The notes: generated from the sequence alone by a model not told the origin. Counted from the first letter of the stretch, positions 51,378-60,364 are shown. The stretch is 64,000 nt of DNA from an uncultured Gammaproteobacteria bacterium (GCA_947259705.1 CAMYNL010000030.1:1-64000), one strand, 5' to 3'. A program made the numbers and translations.

Positions 51378-52076
51378 ATGGACTACGATCCGGCGGCCAT
51401 AGATAGACTGGCACAGATCAGCACCGCCACAATTACCACTATCCTGCTGAAGAAGGGCCTGCGCAACCTGTGGATGCGCGGTCCGCAATCCATGCTCGCG
51501 GAGCAGTCCCGGGTCGTGGGGCCTGCGTTCACCCTGCGCTTCATCCCCGCCCGCGAGGACCTGGCGACACCGGAATCATGGACCTCGCCCCGCTCCACTC
51601 GTGCCGCCATCGAAGACGTGCCGGCTGGCTGCGTGGTCGTGGTTGATGCCATGGGGATCCAGGACGCCGGCATCTTCGGCGATATCCTTTGCGCCCGCAT
51701 GAAGGTGCGCGGCGTCGCGGCGCTGGTCACCGACGGCATGGTGCGGGACACCGTGGGCATCGAGTCCACCGGACTGCCGGTGTGGTGCCAGGGCGTCGCC
51801 GCGCCCCCTTCCATCGCCGCGCTCACCTTCGTCGGTTGGCAAGAACCCATCGCCTGCGGCGGCGTGGCGATCTATCCCGACGACCTGATCGTCGCCGATG
51901 AAGACGGTGCGGTCGTAGTGCCCCAGGCGCTGGTCGAGGAAGTCAGCCGGCTGGGCCCCGAACAGGAGCAGCTCGAGGAATGGATCAAAAACGAGGTGGA
52001 AAACGGCCAGCCGCTGCCCGGCCTGTACCCCTTGAACGAGGAAAACCGCGCCCGCTACGAAAAAAGCCGCAAATAA
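51378..52076 (+). CDS. RraA-like / HMG-aldolase family protein
   Basis: 232 residues. The RraA fold is visible: ISTATITTILLKKGLRNLWMRG, VGPAFTLRFIPAREDLATPESW, VVVVDAMGIQDAGIFGDILCARMKVRGVAALVTDGMVRDTVGIESTGLPVWCQGVAAPPS, then VAIYPDDLIVADEDGAVVVPQALVEEV. The GDILCARMKVRG and DGMVRD positions resemble the metal- and carboxylate-binding residues of 4-hydroxy-4-methyl-2-oxoglutarate aldolases, so an aldolase or oxaloacetate decarboxylase role is at least as likely as RNase E regulation. The longer C-terminus (QPLPGLYPLNEENRARYE) is typical of the 'ribonuclease activity regulator' annotated subgroup. Monocistronic. Confidence 0.87.
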   Translation: MDYDPAAIDRLAQISTATITTILLKKGLRNLWMRGPQSMLAEQSRVVGPAFTLRFIPAREDLATPESWTSPRSTRAAIEDVPAGCVVVVDAMGIQDAGIFGDILCARMKVRGVAALVTDGMVRDTVGIESTGLPVWCQGVAAPPSIAALTFVGWQEPIACGGVAIYPDDLIVADEDGAVVVPQALVEEVSRLGPEQEQLEEWIKNEVENGQPLPGLYPLNEENRARYEKSRK

Positions 52077-52227
52077 TAATCGGGGGACGCGTTACCTAAT
52101 TCCCCGCGGCGCCCTTAGAGTGCAGCCGGCTATCTCCGGTTCTGCGTCCGGACTGAAGGAGAAACTGTAATCACCGGCGCCCGTGTGCCAGACTTTCTGG
52201 TAACTTGGCTTGCAACACAGGGCGACC

Positions 52228-52812
52228 ATGAACACCAAGACGGTTCTGCTGCTGGCGACCTTCGCCATCCTGGTTTTCTACTATTACCAGTACGGCGGGC
52301 GCAGCGGGCAGACGTTGACATTCGAGGGAAACGTGATGACCGTCACTGCCGGCGACCTGGAAGGCCGCTTGCTGGCGGAAGAGGATTATGCCGGCACCCT
52401 GATGCTATTCGGCGGCACCGAGCTGCCCCATCGTAACACCATCAGCCCGTTATTCCTGGCGGCACTCGACGTCGTCGATGCGGGGCCCATCTACGCTCAG
52501 TTCCCGGACTTCCATCTCTGCAATTCACCCGGTGCGGAGCTGGCCAAGCCTTTGGTCCAGGACGTCAACATCATACCCTCGAACAGGGCGACTAGAACCT
52601 CCCTGGTCAACGCGCTGCGCGAGTTCCATCAAAACCTGCGGGCGGGGGGAGAACGCGTCTGCCTGGCGGTGAGCGGCCGGTCGGCACGCCTGCTGGCGGT
52701 GCGGATCCCCGCCCACGACATCGACATCACCAGGGAATTCCCGGACCAGCTATACCTGCTGGTGAGCGATGCGGAGAAGGTGGATTGCCGGGCGGTTCTG
52801 GAGGAAATTTAG
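52228..52812 (+). CDS. Membrane-anchored protein, unknown function
   Basis: About 194 residues from the ATG of MNTKTVLLLATFAILVFYYYQYGG, which is a single N-terminal helix. The soluble part: LTFEGNVMTVTAGDLEGRLLAEEDYAGTLMLFGGTELPHRN, PLFLAALDVVDAGPIYAQFPDFHLCNSPGAELAKPL, VNALREFHQNLRAGGERVCLAVSGRSARLLAVRIPA, HDIDITREFPDQLYLLVSDAEKVDCRAVLEEI. I do not recognise a domain. Two or three cysteines could pair in the periplasm. It lies 150 bases after the RraA-like gene. Confidence 0.65.
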   Translation: MNTKTVLLLATFAILVFYYYQYGGRSGQTLTFEGNVMTVTAGDLEGRLLAEEDYAGTLMLFGGTELPHRNTISPLFLAALDVVDAGPIYAQFPDFHLCNSPGAELAKPLVQDVNIIPSNRATRTSLVNALREFHQNLRAGGERVCLAVSGRSARLLAVRIPAHDIDITREFPDQLYLLVSDAEKVDCRAVLEEI

Positions 52813-52953
52813 CAATTTCAATGGTCCTCTCGAAGTAGTCGGATCCGTAGTTGCGGAGGAGTACTGGTTCGTGTCTTAGGAGAGATCGAAAATGGACCTT
52901 CGTGGAGGTAGAACTATATTCTCCGAGCGGCCAGAAGCTTACACCTGTCTCGC

Positions 52954-53577
52954 CTAATCGCCCTTCTTCGCCACAATAAATATCGCTTTGCCTTTTGCCG
53001 GTTGCCATTGGTAGTCAATATGAAAACCGGCGCCGGTTAAACTTTCTTTCAGTTCGTTCGTGGTAAAGACCTTGACCAACGGCATTAAACCCAAAAACTT
53101 TCCGATCGGCGCGATCAACTTGATAAATTTCATCGTATCTCCGAGACATGCCGTACTGGTTACGAAAATACCGCCCGGTTTAAGCATTCTATGAACCTTC
53201 GCGATTACGTCTTCCTTGTTCTCCAGCAAGTGCAGAATACTGAGCGCCAACACCGCGTCCAGCGTTTCATCGGCGACACTGAATGCATCGATGGTCAACC
53301 GTTCAAAAGTTACATTTGCGATTTTTTCTGCATTCGCTTTGCCTTGCGCAATCTCAATCATTTTCGATGATATATCGATTGCGTGAATGTGTTTCACATA
53401 AGGAGCATGGGCGATGGCAGTCGATCCTGTCCCGCAACCGAACTCCAAAACCTCCATATCCGGCTGAAAGTATTCGCGAGTAACCTGCAGTTTTTTCTGG
53501 TAGGCCGCTTCGTCAGCGATGGGTTGTTTCGAGTAGCGTTCCGCAATCCTGTCCCAAAACCTACTTGACTCACCCAT
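52954..53577 (-). CDS. Class I SAM-dependent methyltransferase
   Basis: 207 residues. SAM-binding motif I: MEVLEFGCGTGSTAIAHAPYVKHIHAIDISSKMIEIAQGKANA; then FERLTIDAFSVADETLDAVLALSILHLLENKEDVIAKVHRMLKPGGIFVTSTACLGDT. The C-terminal part includes LIAPIGKFLGLMPLVKVFTTNELKESLTGAGFHIDYQW. It fits the Methyltransf_11/25 superfamily; the substrate is unknown. Base composition is lower in GC than the surrounding genes, hinting at acquisition. Confidence 0.88.
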   Translation of the reverse strand: MGESSRFWDRIAERYSKQPIADEAAYQKKLQVTREYFQPDMEVLEFGCGTGSTAIAHAPYVKHIHAIDISSKMIEIAQGKANAEKIANVTFERLTIDAFSVADETLDAVLALSILHLLENKEDVIAKVHRMLKPGGIFVTSTACLGDTMKFIKLIAPIGKFLGLMPLVKVFTTNELKESLTGAGFHIDYQWQPAKGKAIFIVAKKGD

Positions 53578-53646
53578 TTAAACCACCGATCGAAATGCTT
53601 GACGGAGAAATAGTAACAGAGACCGATAAAGAACCTACACTTCCGC

Positions 53647-53705
53647 AAAAAGGGGTCGGTGACAAATGAGAATCATTATTACTATCATTTGTCACCGACC
53701 CCTTT
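53647..53705. repeat. 21-base perfect inverted repeat; also a terminator
   Basis: Arms AAAGGGGTCGGTGACAAATGA (53649-53669) and its exact complement (53685-53705) flank a 15-base AT-rich loop. It begins 4 bases past the stop of the leftward MBL gene and, read leftward, ends in CCCCTTTTTG, so it can terminate that gene. The GGGGTC core is shared with the repeat at 35665 and others in the window. Confidence 0.8.
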
Positions 53706-53708
53706 CTT

Positions 53709-54638
53709 TTACCATTCCATTTCCTGGAACACCTGTTGCGCGTTACGGCCCTGAAGTTGTTCAAAGTTGAGCAGATGGCTAAACCGGGATTGATCGATCT
53801 TGTGCAGGTCGTAGATCTCTCCGCCCGCTTCGATGAATTCCGCGACGGCGGTTCGCAGGCTCGTAAGGTAATCGTACGTCGCCGCTCTGGCTGCATCGAT
53901 GGTGGTCGGTGCGCCATGCCCGGGTACTACGTACTGCGGATCAAGGGCCTCCATGGCCTCGAAGGCCGCCAACCAGGCTTCGCTGTTGGAAGTGGACGAT
54001 ACGGCCAACATCCTTTCCACGTAGATGATGTCGCCGGAAAACACCACTCGCTCATACGGCAGCCAAACCCAGGAATCTCCCGGCGAGTGCGCCACGCCGC
54101 CGGTAGTGATATGAAATCTCACGTCCCCGAACGTAAATTCGTAGCTTTCGTCGAACTGGATATTCGCGTAACTCTCCCGGGTCCCTTCCACGGCCGCGTC
54201 TCCCGCAGTATTGCTCAGTCGCAGCAGGATGTCATTGAGACTCTCCTTCTGGTACTCGACAGCCGCACGACTGGCAATGATGCTGGCGCCCTGGCGCTCG
54301 AAATAATCGTTGCCCAGCCAACGATGGTCCTGCCCGCCGGTGTTGATAACGTATTTTACGGGCATATCGGTTACCGTCTTGATGAGCTCGTGAATACGTG
54401 ACGCACCTTTATAGGTGCCACCGGGATCGATCAACACGACGCCCTGGGGCGTTACCACGAAGCCGAAGGTCGCATTATTGCCGAGGTTTTCCGGCGAGCG
54501 GTTGCCCAGCGAGCCCACGATGGCATAAACGTCGTCGACCACCTTTTGGAGCTTTAACTGCGCTTCTTCAGCGGCTGATGCCGACCCGTTGAGGACAAGG
54601 AACACGCCTGAAAGAAGCAGTCTGGATATGCTTTTCAT
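53709..54638 (-). CDS. Exported metallo-beta-lactamase-fold protein with altered metal site
   Basis: About 309 residues from the ATG of MKSISRLLL. Signal peptide SRLLLSGVFLVLNGSASA. MBL landmarks: FGFVVTPQGVVLIDPGG, MPVKYVINTGGQDHRWLGNDYFERQGASIIAS, GGVAHSPGDSWVWLPYERVVFSGDIIYVERM, YVVPGHGAPTTIDAA. The first motif, normally HxHxDH, reads GGQDHRW: the two zinc-1 histidines are replaced by Gly and Gln, while Asp-His remain. Later ligands AHSPGD, SGD and GHG are kept. It could be a mononuclear or changed-metal enzyme. The inverted repeat lies right after its stop. Confidence 0.85.
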   Translation of the reverse strand: MKSISRLLLSGVFLVLNGSASAAEEAQLKLQKVVDDVYAIVGSLGNRSPENLGNNATFGFVVTPQGVVLIDPGGTYKGASRIHELIKTVTDMPVKYVINTGGQDHRWLGNDYFERQGASIIASRAAVEYQKESLNDILLRLSNTAGDAAVEGTRESYANIQFDESYEFTFGDVRFHITTGGVAHSPGDSWVWLPYERVVFSGDIIYVERMLAVSSTSNSEAWLAAFEAMEALDPQYVVPGHGAPTTIDAARAATYDYLTSLRTAVAEFIEAGGEIYDLHKIDQSRFSHLLNFEQLQGRNAQQVFQEMEW

Positions 54639-54863
54639 AATCAACACACGATAATTCGGGTGCAGTATACCGGACTGCGTAATCCGAAGATCCCTTGTAT
54701 ACCAACAGCCACAGAGCCGTTCGCAGGGGGCAATTTACACGATCGATCCGAATGTCCGGGCACCTGCGACCAACCCTCTCCTTTCCTGCGACTGCCCGGA
54801 GATGGAGAAGTCGCATGGCGACTGTACTGGAGCGTGCGCAGACACCCTGGCGAGAGGTTCTGT

Positions 54864-56192
54864 TTAACGCTGTGCGAGGCGGCCAGGAATGATCACCAAC
54901 TCAACCCGGTTGTTCTGTCGCGCCACGGTGTTCCATTCCCCCGCTGTGATCCCGGTGGTCGGATACGGATATTCTTTTAGTGGTTCATCGGTGCCGATCG
55001 CTGCGATATCGAGACCGATGCCGCTCCCCTGCAGCGCGGAGCTGTTGGAATAAAAATTGGCGAATGCGATGGACTGCTGATGGCCGACCGAGGAATCAGG
55101 TCCCGTCACCTGTCCCAGCAGATCACAATTGTCGATTGGAAGTTCGTCCTCGGCCAGCTTGAATCCCTGCGCCTCCGTGTCGCTTAGGCAAAAGGTTCCG
55201 GTATGCACCCGGAGCTGCAATTGCCCTTCGAAGCCCTGCCTCTCCAGCACCGAGATCAGTTCCTGCACGGCCAGCAGCCGGTGGTCGTCCAGGGCCACTT
55301 CAGCATAGTCGTATTGACCGCTGTGGTTGAACGCCCAGGCGGCAAGGTCGATCAATTCCCGGTCTGCATAGGACCCGGATTCGGGCACGGACTGTAATGC
55401 TACTCGTAATTGCTCATTCTCTTCCTGAGCGCCCAACAGCTGCTGTTCCAGGGCCTCCGCGAGACCTGCGGAGGCGGCAACCAGTGCTTGATGGCGGTCG
55501 CGTTCCTGAGCATACAGGTTGTAGAACCAGAATGCGGGAATCGTCCCGGATGGCGTCATCGCCGTTTCCGGACTCGTCAATTCCCTGTGGATCTCTCCCG
55601 CGGTATGGCGGGCAACCGCCTCGGAGGTCCACAGCGCACCGGACCTGAACTCCACCAACTGCTCCTGGACGATTTCCCGAGCCGAGGTACGCAGGGCACT
55701 CTCCACCATTACCGCGGTTTGCCGAGCCATGTCACGGGCAAAGCGTTCTGCATCGAACTCGTTGTCGTGGATATGTTCAGGCGTCGATTCAACCATCGAC
55801 GGTGAGACGACCTGTTCGGGCTCCTCGACCAATCCCAATTCACGAAGCACTTCAAACAAGGCGGTCGGCTTGACGTCCTTCGGCAGGATGCCGAGCGCAC
55901 CCAGCGCACGCGCCTGGCTCAAATACAGGTCCCCTTCCTTGGAGGTGTACATCATGATGGGGATGGTAGCGGTACTTGGGTTCGCCTTGATCACCTTCAC
56001 CGCCTGCAGGCCGTCCATGCCAGGCATGGTGTGGTCCATGAAGATGATGTCCGGGCGGTTCGAGCAAAGGTGGTCCAGCGCCTCGGGCGCGGACTCGGCG
56101 GTATCGACACTGAACCGGTAATCCTCAAGCAGGCGTCCGAGCGAGACGCGCGCGGATTTGGAATCGTCGACAACCAGAGCGTGTTTGCTCAT
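54864..56192 (-). CDS. CheY-like response regulator with long C-terminal region (OmpA-like tail?)
   Basis: 442 residues. Receiver domain (1-125): ALVVDDSKSARVSLGRLLEDY, PDIIFMDHTMPGMDG with acceptor Asp 53, then IPIMMYTSKEGDLYLSQARALGALGILPKDVKP with the conserved Lys. A middle region (about 130-270) is helical, with a coiled stretch LAEALEQQLLGAQEENEQLRVALQ. The end (about 290-442) includes ALDDHRLLAVQELISVLERQGFEGQLQLRVHTG and a terminal NNRVELVIIPG. These resemble, in divergent form, the central helix-strand and the NRRVEI end of OmpA-like domains. No kinase is adjacent; the orphan kinase at 33337 could be a partner, but that is only speculation. Confidence 0.82.
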   Translation of the reverse strand: MSKHALVVDDSKSARVSLGRLLEDYRFSVDTAESAPEALDHLCSNRPDIIFMDHTMPGMDGLQAVKVIKANPSTATIPIMMYTSKEGDLYLSQARALGALGILPKDVKPTALFEVLRELGLVEEPEQVVSPSMVESTPEHIHDNEFDAERFARDMARQTAVMVESALRTSAREIVQEQLVEFRSGALWTSEAVARHTAGEIHRELTSPETAMTPSGTIPAFWFYNLYAQERDRHQALVAASAGLAEALEQQLLGAQEENEQLRVALQSVPESGSYADRELIDLAAWAFNHSGQYDYAEVALDDHRLLAVQELISVLERQGFEGQLQLRVHTGTFCLSDTEAQGFKLAEDELPIDNCDLLGQVTGPDSSVGHQQSIAFANFYSNSSALQGSGIGLDIAAIGTDEPLKEYPYPTTGITAGEWNTVARQNNRVELVIIPGRLAQR

Positions 56193-56530
56193 CCCTAGAC
56201 TGACTCACAGACTGCAGAGGTTTTGAGATCCTGCCTGGGCCCAGCGGCCGCATCAGGGCCGGCCATTTGGCCGAGCCAGCGACATTACCGCACGGTCTCG
56301 GTCCACCAGTGCCGACCAGCCTTTGCGTTAATGGCCGCGGAGCGCGGTTCGGCGGCAGCGGCAGGGCACCTTCAGTCAGTGTAGATGTTCCACCGCCGAG
56401 GGTCTCAGCAGTTGGCGCATGAAGCGCCTGCAGACGAATGCACCGGTCGGTGAAACAGCGACGATCATCGGGACGGTCCGTTCAGCACCCGATATGCACC
56501 GGTCACCTCCATCACCTGCCGGCGTCGGCC
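56193..56530. other. No gene recognised; promoter region of the response regulator
   Basis: Between the response regulator start and the end of the aldo/keto reductase gene, only short frames or shadows are seen on both strands. Confidence 0.45.
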
Positions 56531-57469
56531 CTAAAGTGATTCCAAGTAGGCGATCATGTCCTGCCGGATCGAGGCGTCCGGCAGACGGCCGAAGCCGGCA
56601 CCCATGTTGTCGACCATGTGGTGGAGCTTGGAGGTGGCAGGGATGGCGCAGGTCACCGCCGGGTGGGATACGACAAACTTGAGGAAATACTGCCCCCAGC
56701 TCGCGCAGTCGATGTCTGCCGCCCAGTCTGGCAGGGCTTTTCCCTTCACCCGGCGAAACAGCCGGCCGCCCTGGTAGGGCCGGTTGATCAGGGTCGCGAT
56801 GCCGCGGTCGGCGGCCAGCGGCAGCAGGCGTTGTTCCACCCGGCGGTTGGCGATGCTGTAGGTGAACTGCACGAAATCGAACGGCTCGGTCTCCAGCACA
56901 CGCTCCAGCTCGTCGTGATCGCGCCCGTGCGAGGTGGTAATGCCGATATAGCGGACCTTGCCCTCGGTCTTCCACCGTTTTAAGGTCTCGAGGTGGGTCC
57001 GCCAGTCCACCAGGTTGTGTATCTGCATCAGGTCGAACACCGCGACCCCCATGCGCTGCATGGAGCGCTGCATCTGCGCGATGCCTTCCTCCCGGCCGTG
57101 GGTCCAGACCTTGGTGGCAGCGAACACCGCTGACTTGCCGGCGACCTGCGCCAGTAGATCACCGATCACCTGCTCCGATGTTCCGTACATTGGCGAGGAA
57201 TCGATCACCCCGCCGCCATGATCGAAAAATGCCTGCAACACCTTCAGAAGTTCGGCGCGTCGTTGCGAATCGTCGCCAACGTCAAAGGTCTGCCAGGACC
57301 CCATGCCGATCACCGGCAGCTGTTCGCCGGAGGCGGGAACCGGCTTCGTGATAGGGGTCGAGGGGGCAGCAGCAAGCCGGGTTGGACCTGCAAGCAACGC
57401 GGCCCCAGCCAGGGCGGTGGTCTTCAGAAATCGCCTGCGCTGGCCAACAGGAATCATGTCATCCTCCAT
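56531..57469 (-). CDS. Tat-exported aldo/keto reductase
   Basis: 312 residues. A twin-arginine signal (GQRRRFLKTTALAGAALLAG) precedes the AKR barrel: QLPVIGMGSWQTFDVGD, FFDHGGGVIDSSPMYGTSEQVIGDLL (Asp-Tyr of the catalytic tetrad), VFAATKVWTHGREEG (Lys), FDLMQIHNLVDWRTHLETLKRWKTEGKVRYIGITTSHGR (His), VQFTYSIANRRVEQRLLPLAADRGIATLINRPYQGG, VTCAIPATSKLHHMVDNMGAG. The tetrad Asp, Tyr, Lys, His is present. Periplasmic AKRs with Tat signals are known; the substrate is not readable. An ATG five codons later is an alternative start. Confidence 0.9.
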   Translation of the reverse strand: MEDDMIPVGQRRRFLKTTALAGAALLAGPTRLAAAPSTPITKPVPASGEQLPVIGMGSWQTFDVGDDSQRRAELLKVLQAFFDHGGGVIDSSPMYGTSEQVIGDLLAQVAGKSAVFAATKVWTHGREEGIAQMQRSMQRMGVAVFDLMQIHNLVDWRTHLETLKRWKTEGKVRYIGITTSHGRDHDELERVLETEPFDFVQFTYSIANRRVEQRLLPLAADRGIATLINRPYQGGRLFRRVKGKALPDWAADIDCASWGQYFLKFVVSHPAVTCAIPATSKLHHMVDNMGAGFGRLPDASIRQDMIAYLESL

Positions 57470-57632
57470 TACCGTACATCCCGAAGGTACAGGACTGGAT
57501 TCTAGTTTGCGTCACCACGGGGCGTACAGCAGGGGTCGGCGGACCGTGCCGCAAAGCTGATGAAATGCTAAATTCGCCGCCCGCACCGGCGTTAGAGGTC
57601 ATCGATATTTTTGCTATGAGCAAGTTCGAATC

Positions 57633-58898
57633 ATGATTGCCCGAACGGTGTTGTCGGTGCTTCCGCTTCTGGCGGCGACGGCACTGCTGCTCGTCGGCTT
57701 CGGCCTCGGCGGCACGCTGCTGGGACTGCGTGCAGCATATGAAGGTTACGCGGACCCTACCATTGGCGCCATTATGTCCGCCTATTTCCTGGGTTATGTG
57801 CTGGGCTCCCGCGTCATGCCGGCGCTGGTGATGCGTGTCGGCCATGTCCGGGCCTTCAGCGGCATGGCCGCGCTGACCTGTGGGTGCACCCTGCTGCACG
57901 GCATGGTGGTGAACCCCGCGGCGTGGTGGTTTCTGCGTTTTGCCACCGGCATCTGCATGCTCGGGCTGTATTTGGCCATAGAGAGCTGGATGAACCATGT
58001 CGTCAGCCGGGACAACCGCGGCGGAGTATTCGCCGTATATATGACCGTGGTGTTGCTGTCTTTGGGGGCGGGGCAGTTCCTGATCATGGTATATGGTGTG
58101 GAGACAGTCGCGCCCTTTGCGCTGGCAGCCGTGTTCCTCGCCCTGGCGGTGGTGCCGATGACGCTCACTCCCACTGCCGACCCAACCCTGCCAGTCACCG
58201 TCCCGGTAAGCTTGCGGGACCTGTTTGCGTTCTCCAGGCTGGCGATGATCGGCATCTTCATCACCGGCCTCGGCAATGGCGCATTCTGGGGCATGGGCGC
58301 GGTATTCATTCACGGCATCGGCGGCAGCAACGCCCTGGCAGCAGGATTCATGGCCAGCGTCATCATCGGCGGTGCCCTGCTGCAGTGGCCAATCGGCCGC
58401 CTGTCCGACCAACACGATCGTCGCACGGTGCTGGCGCTGACCAGCATCGCCGCCTCCTTGACGGCGGTGGCGTTATACCTGGTCGTCTCCGATCAAGTCG
58501 ACTTCGCGCTGGCACTGGCGGCGTTTTACGGTGGCTGTTCGTTTGCCATGTACTCGCTGTGCGTCGCCCACGCCAACGACCACGTGGAGCCGGACCGCAT
58601 GCTGGACATGGCGCGCGGGCTGCTGCTCGCCAACGGCATCGGCGCCGCGCTGGGACCGCTGCTGGCCGGGGGATTGATGCACGCATTCGGACCGCGGACC
58701 CTGATGGCCTACCTGGCCGCGACGACCGCGCTGGCCGCACTCTACACTCTCTATCGCATGCAGGTTCGGGCGCCGGTACCGGTAACCGAACAGACCGTGT
58801 TTCTGCCCATGGCGCGCACTTCCGCGGCGGCAACGCAGCTCGACCCGCGCACCGAGCCCGCTGCGGGGGATTCTCCCGTCGCGCAACGGCGGACTTGA
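57633..58898 (+). CDS. MFS transporter (YcaD/YfkF-like)
   Basis: 421 residues with about 12 helices: LPLLAATALLLVGFGLGGTLLGLRAAYEG, IMSAYFLGYVLGSRVMPALVMRVGHVRAFSG, MVVNPAAWWFLRFATGICMLGLYLAIESWMNH, FAVYMTVVLLSLGAGQFLIMVYG, and a second half from LAMIGIFITGLGNGAFWGMGAVFIHGIG. The motif ESWMNHVVSRDNRG at the loop after helix 5 is characteristic of the YcaD/YfkF group. The substrate is unknown. The C-terminal 50 residues are polar. It begins downstream of a divergent aldo/keto reductase. Confidence 0.85.
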   Translation: MIARTVLSVLPLLAATALLLVGFGLGGTLLGLRAAYEGYADPTIGAIMSAYFLGYVLGSRVMPALVMRVGHVRAFSGMAALTCGCTLLHGMVVNPAAWWFLRFATGICMLGLYLAIESWMNHVVSRDNRGGVFAVYMTVVLLSLGAGQFLIMVYGVETVAPFALAAVFLALAVVPMTLTPTADPTLPVTVPVSLRDLFAFSRLAMIGIFITGLGNGAFWGMGAVFIHGIGGSNALAAGFMASVIIGGALLQWPIGRLSDQHDRRTVLALTSIAASLTAVALYLVVSDQVDFALALAAFYGGCSFAMYSLCVAHANDHVEPDRMLDMARGLLLANGIGAALGPLLAGGLMHAFGPRTLMAYLAATTALAALYTLYRMQVRAPVPVTEQTVFLPMARTSAAATQLDPRTEPAAGDSPVAQRRT

Positions 58899-59029
58899 GT
58901 GCTGTAACACCTCCTCTCGGGCTGGTGATGGCTCGAACGGCGTTTTCCTGATTGAACCGCCGTACATCGTCCCCATATTCCCGCTAAAATCGGACGAGCC
59001 CGAGATTCAGATCGACCCGGGTATGGCCT

Positions 59030-60364
59030 ATGACCCCGAAAAGCTACACCGACGACCTGCACCTGCTGCTGGAAATCCTGCCGGCGCGCTTGCGGGATGT
59101 ATTGGCGGGACTTTCTCTCGAAGACCTGGTTGAGATCGTGATGGACCTGGGACGCCCGCCCCAGGCACGGTTTCCAGGCCGCGCGCAGGACCTGTGCGAG
59201 GAGCCGGTCACCCGCCAGGAATTGGACCAGACGGTCGAAGAGATCGGGGAATTCGATGCCGACAACCGGGCCGGCATCGAGAGCACCCTGCACCGGATCT
59301 CGGCGCTGCGCAGCCGCACCGGGCAGATCATCGGCCTGACCTTGCGGGTGGGACGCGCCGTCCTTGGCACCATCGACCTCATCCGCGATCTGGTCGAGCG
59401 CGGCGACTGCGTGCTGCTGCTGGGCAGGCCGGGCATTGGCAAGACCACCAAGCTGCGCGAGATAGCCCGCGTGCTCGCCGACGACTTCTCCAAGCGGGTG
59501 ATCGTCATCGACACCTCCAACGAGATCGCCGGCGACGGCGACGTCCCTCACCCCGCCATAGGCGGCGCAAGGCGGATGCAGGTCTCGCATCCAGACCGGC
59601 AGCACGCGGTGATGATTGAGGCGGTGGAGAACCATATGCCTGAAGTGATCATCGTGGACGAGATCGGCACCGCCGCCGAGGCTGCCGCGGCCCGCACCAT
59701 CGCCGAGCGCGGGGTGCAGCTCATCGGCACGGCCCATGGCAACACGCTGGAGAACCTGGTCATGAACCCCACCCTGTCCGACCTGGTCGGCGGCGTGCAA
59801 ACGGTCACCCTGGGCGACGACGAGGCCCGCTTCCGTGGCAGTCAGAAGACCGTCAGCGAGCGCCGCGCGCCCCCCACCTTCGACGCCGTGGTGGAGATCG
59901 TCGACCACGACGAGGTGATGGTGCACCGGGATACCGCACGGGCCGTAGATATGCTGCTGCGCGGAATGGACCCTGGCGCCCAGCGGCGCTTGCGGCACGG
60001 CGATTCGATCAAGGTCAGCCGCGATACAACACCACCGCCCGTCATCAACGACGAGGTCATCGCGGCGAACCCGGACCGGCCGCTGCGCATCTATCCCTAC
60101 GCTATCAGCCGCGACTCGGTGGAGCGTGTGCTGCGCGACCTGAGACTCAATGTGCGCACTGTCCCGCGCGCGGAAAATGCAGATATCATCATCGCCCTGC
60201 GCAGCCGTGCCGGCGATCCGCGCCTGCAGCGCCTGCTGTCGATCACCGAGGCGCCGCTTCACCTGGTGAGGAAGAACACCACGGCACAGATCCGCCGCCT
60301 GTTACAGGGCATGCTGCACGGGCAACCGGAAGACAAAATGCCAGAGCGAGTGGCTGGGGGGTGA
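59030..60364 (+). CDS. Ycf45/SpoIIIAA-like AAA ATPase (R3H-associated type)
   Basis: 444 residues. N-terminal region: LLLEILPARLRDVLAGLSLEDLVEIVMDLGRPPQARFPG, then ALRSRTGQIIGLTLRVGRAVLGTIDLIRDLVERGDCVLLLGRPGIGKTTKLREIARVLADDF (Walker A GRPGIGKTT), VIVIDTSNEIAGDGDVPHPAIGGARRM, MPEVIIVDEIGTAAEAAAARTIAERGVQLIGTAHGNTLENLVMNPTLSDLVGG (Walker B). C-terminal repeats include ISRDSVERVLRDLRLNVRTV and a nucleic-acid-binding-like end. It matches the cyanobacterial/plastid Ycf45 family, in which an R3H domain follows; here the R3H is not clear. Likely binds single-stranded nucleic acid. Monocistronic. Confidence 0.85.
   Translation: MTPKSYTDDLHLLLEILPARLRDVLAGLSLEDLVEIVMDLGRPPQARFPGRAQDLCEEPVTRQELDQTVEEIGEFDADNRAGIESTLHRISALRSRTGQIIGLTLRVGRAVLGTIDLIRDLVERGDCVLLLGRPGIGKTTKLREIARVLADDFSKRVIVIDTSNEIAGDGDVPHPAIGGARRMQVSHPDRQHAVMIEAVENHMPEVIIVDEIGTAAEAAAARTIAERGVQLIGTAHGNTLENLVMNPTLSDLVGGVQTVTLGDDEARFRGSQKTVSERRAPPTFDAVVEIVDHDEVMVHRDTARAVDMLLRGMDPGAQRRLRHGDSIKVSRDTTPPPVINDEVIAANPDRPLRIYPYAISRDSVERVLRDLRLNVRTVPRAENADIIIALRSRAGDPRLQRLLSITEAPLHLVRKNTTAQIRRLLQGMLHGQPEDKMPERVAGG

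Noticed and set aside
58751-60262. Long leftward frame of 503 residues
   Set aside because: Antisense to the Ycf45-like ATPase gene, which has clear Walker motifs; the leftward frame has none.
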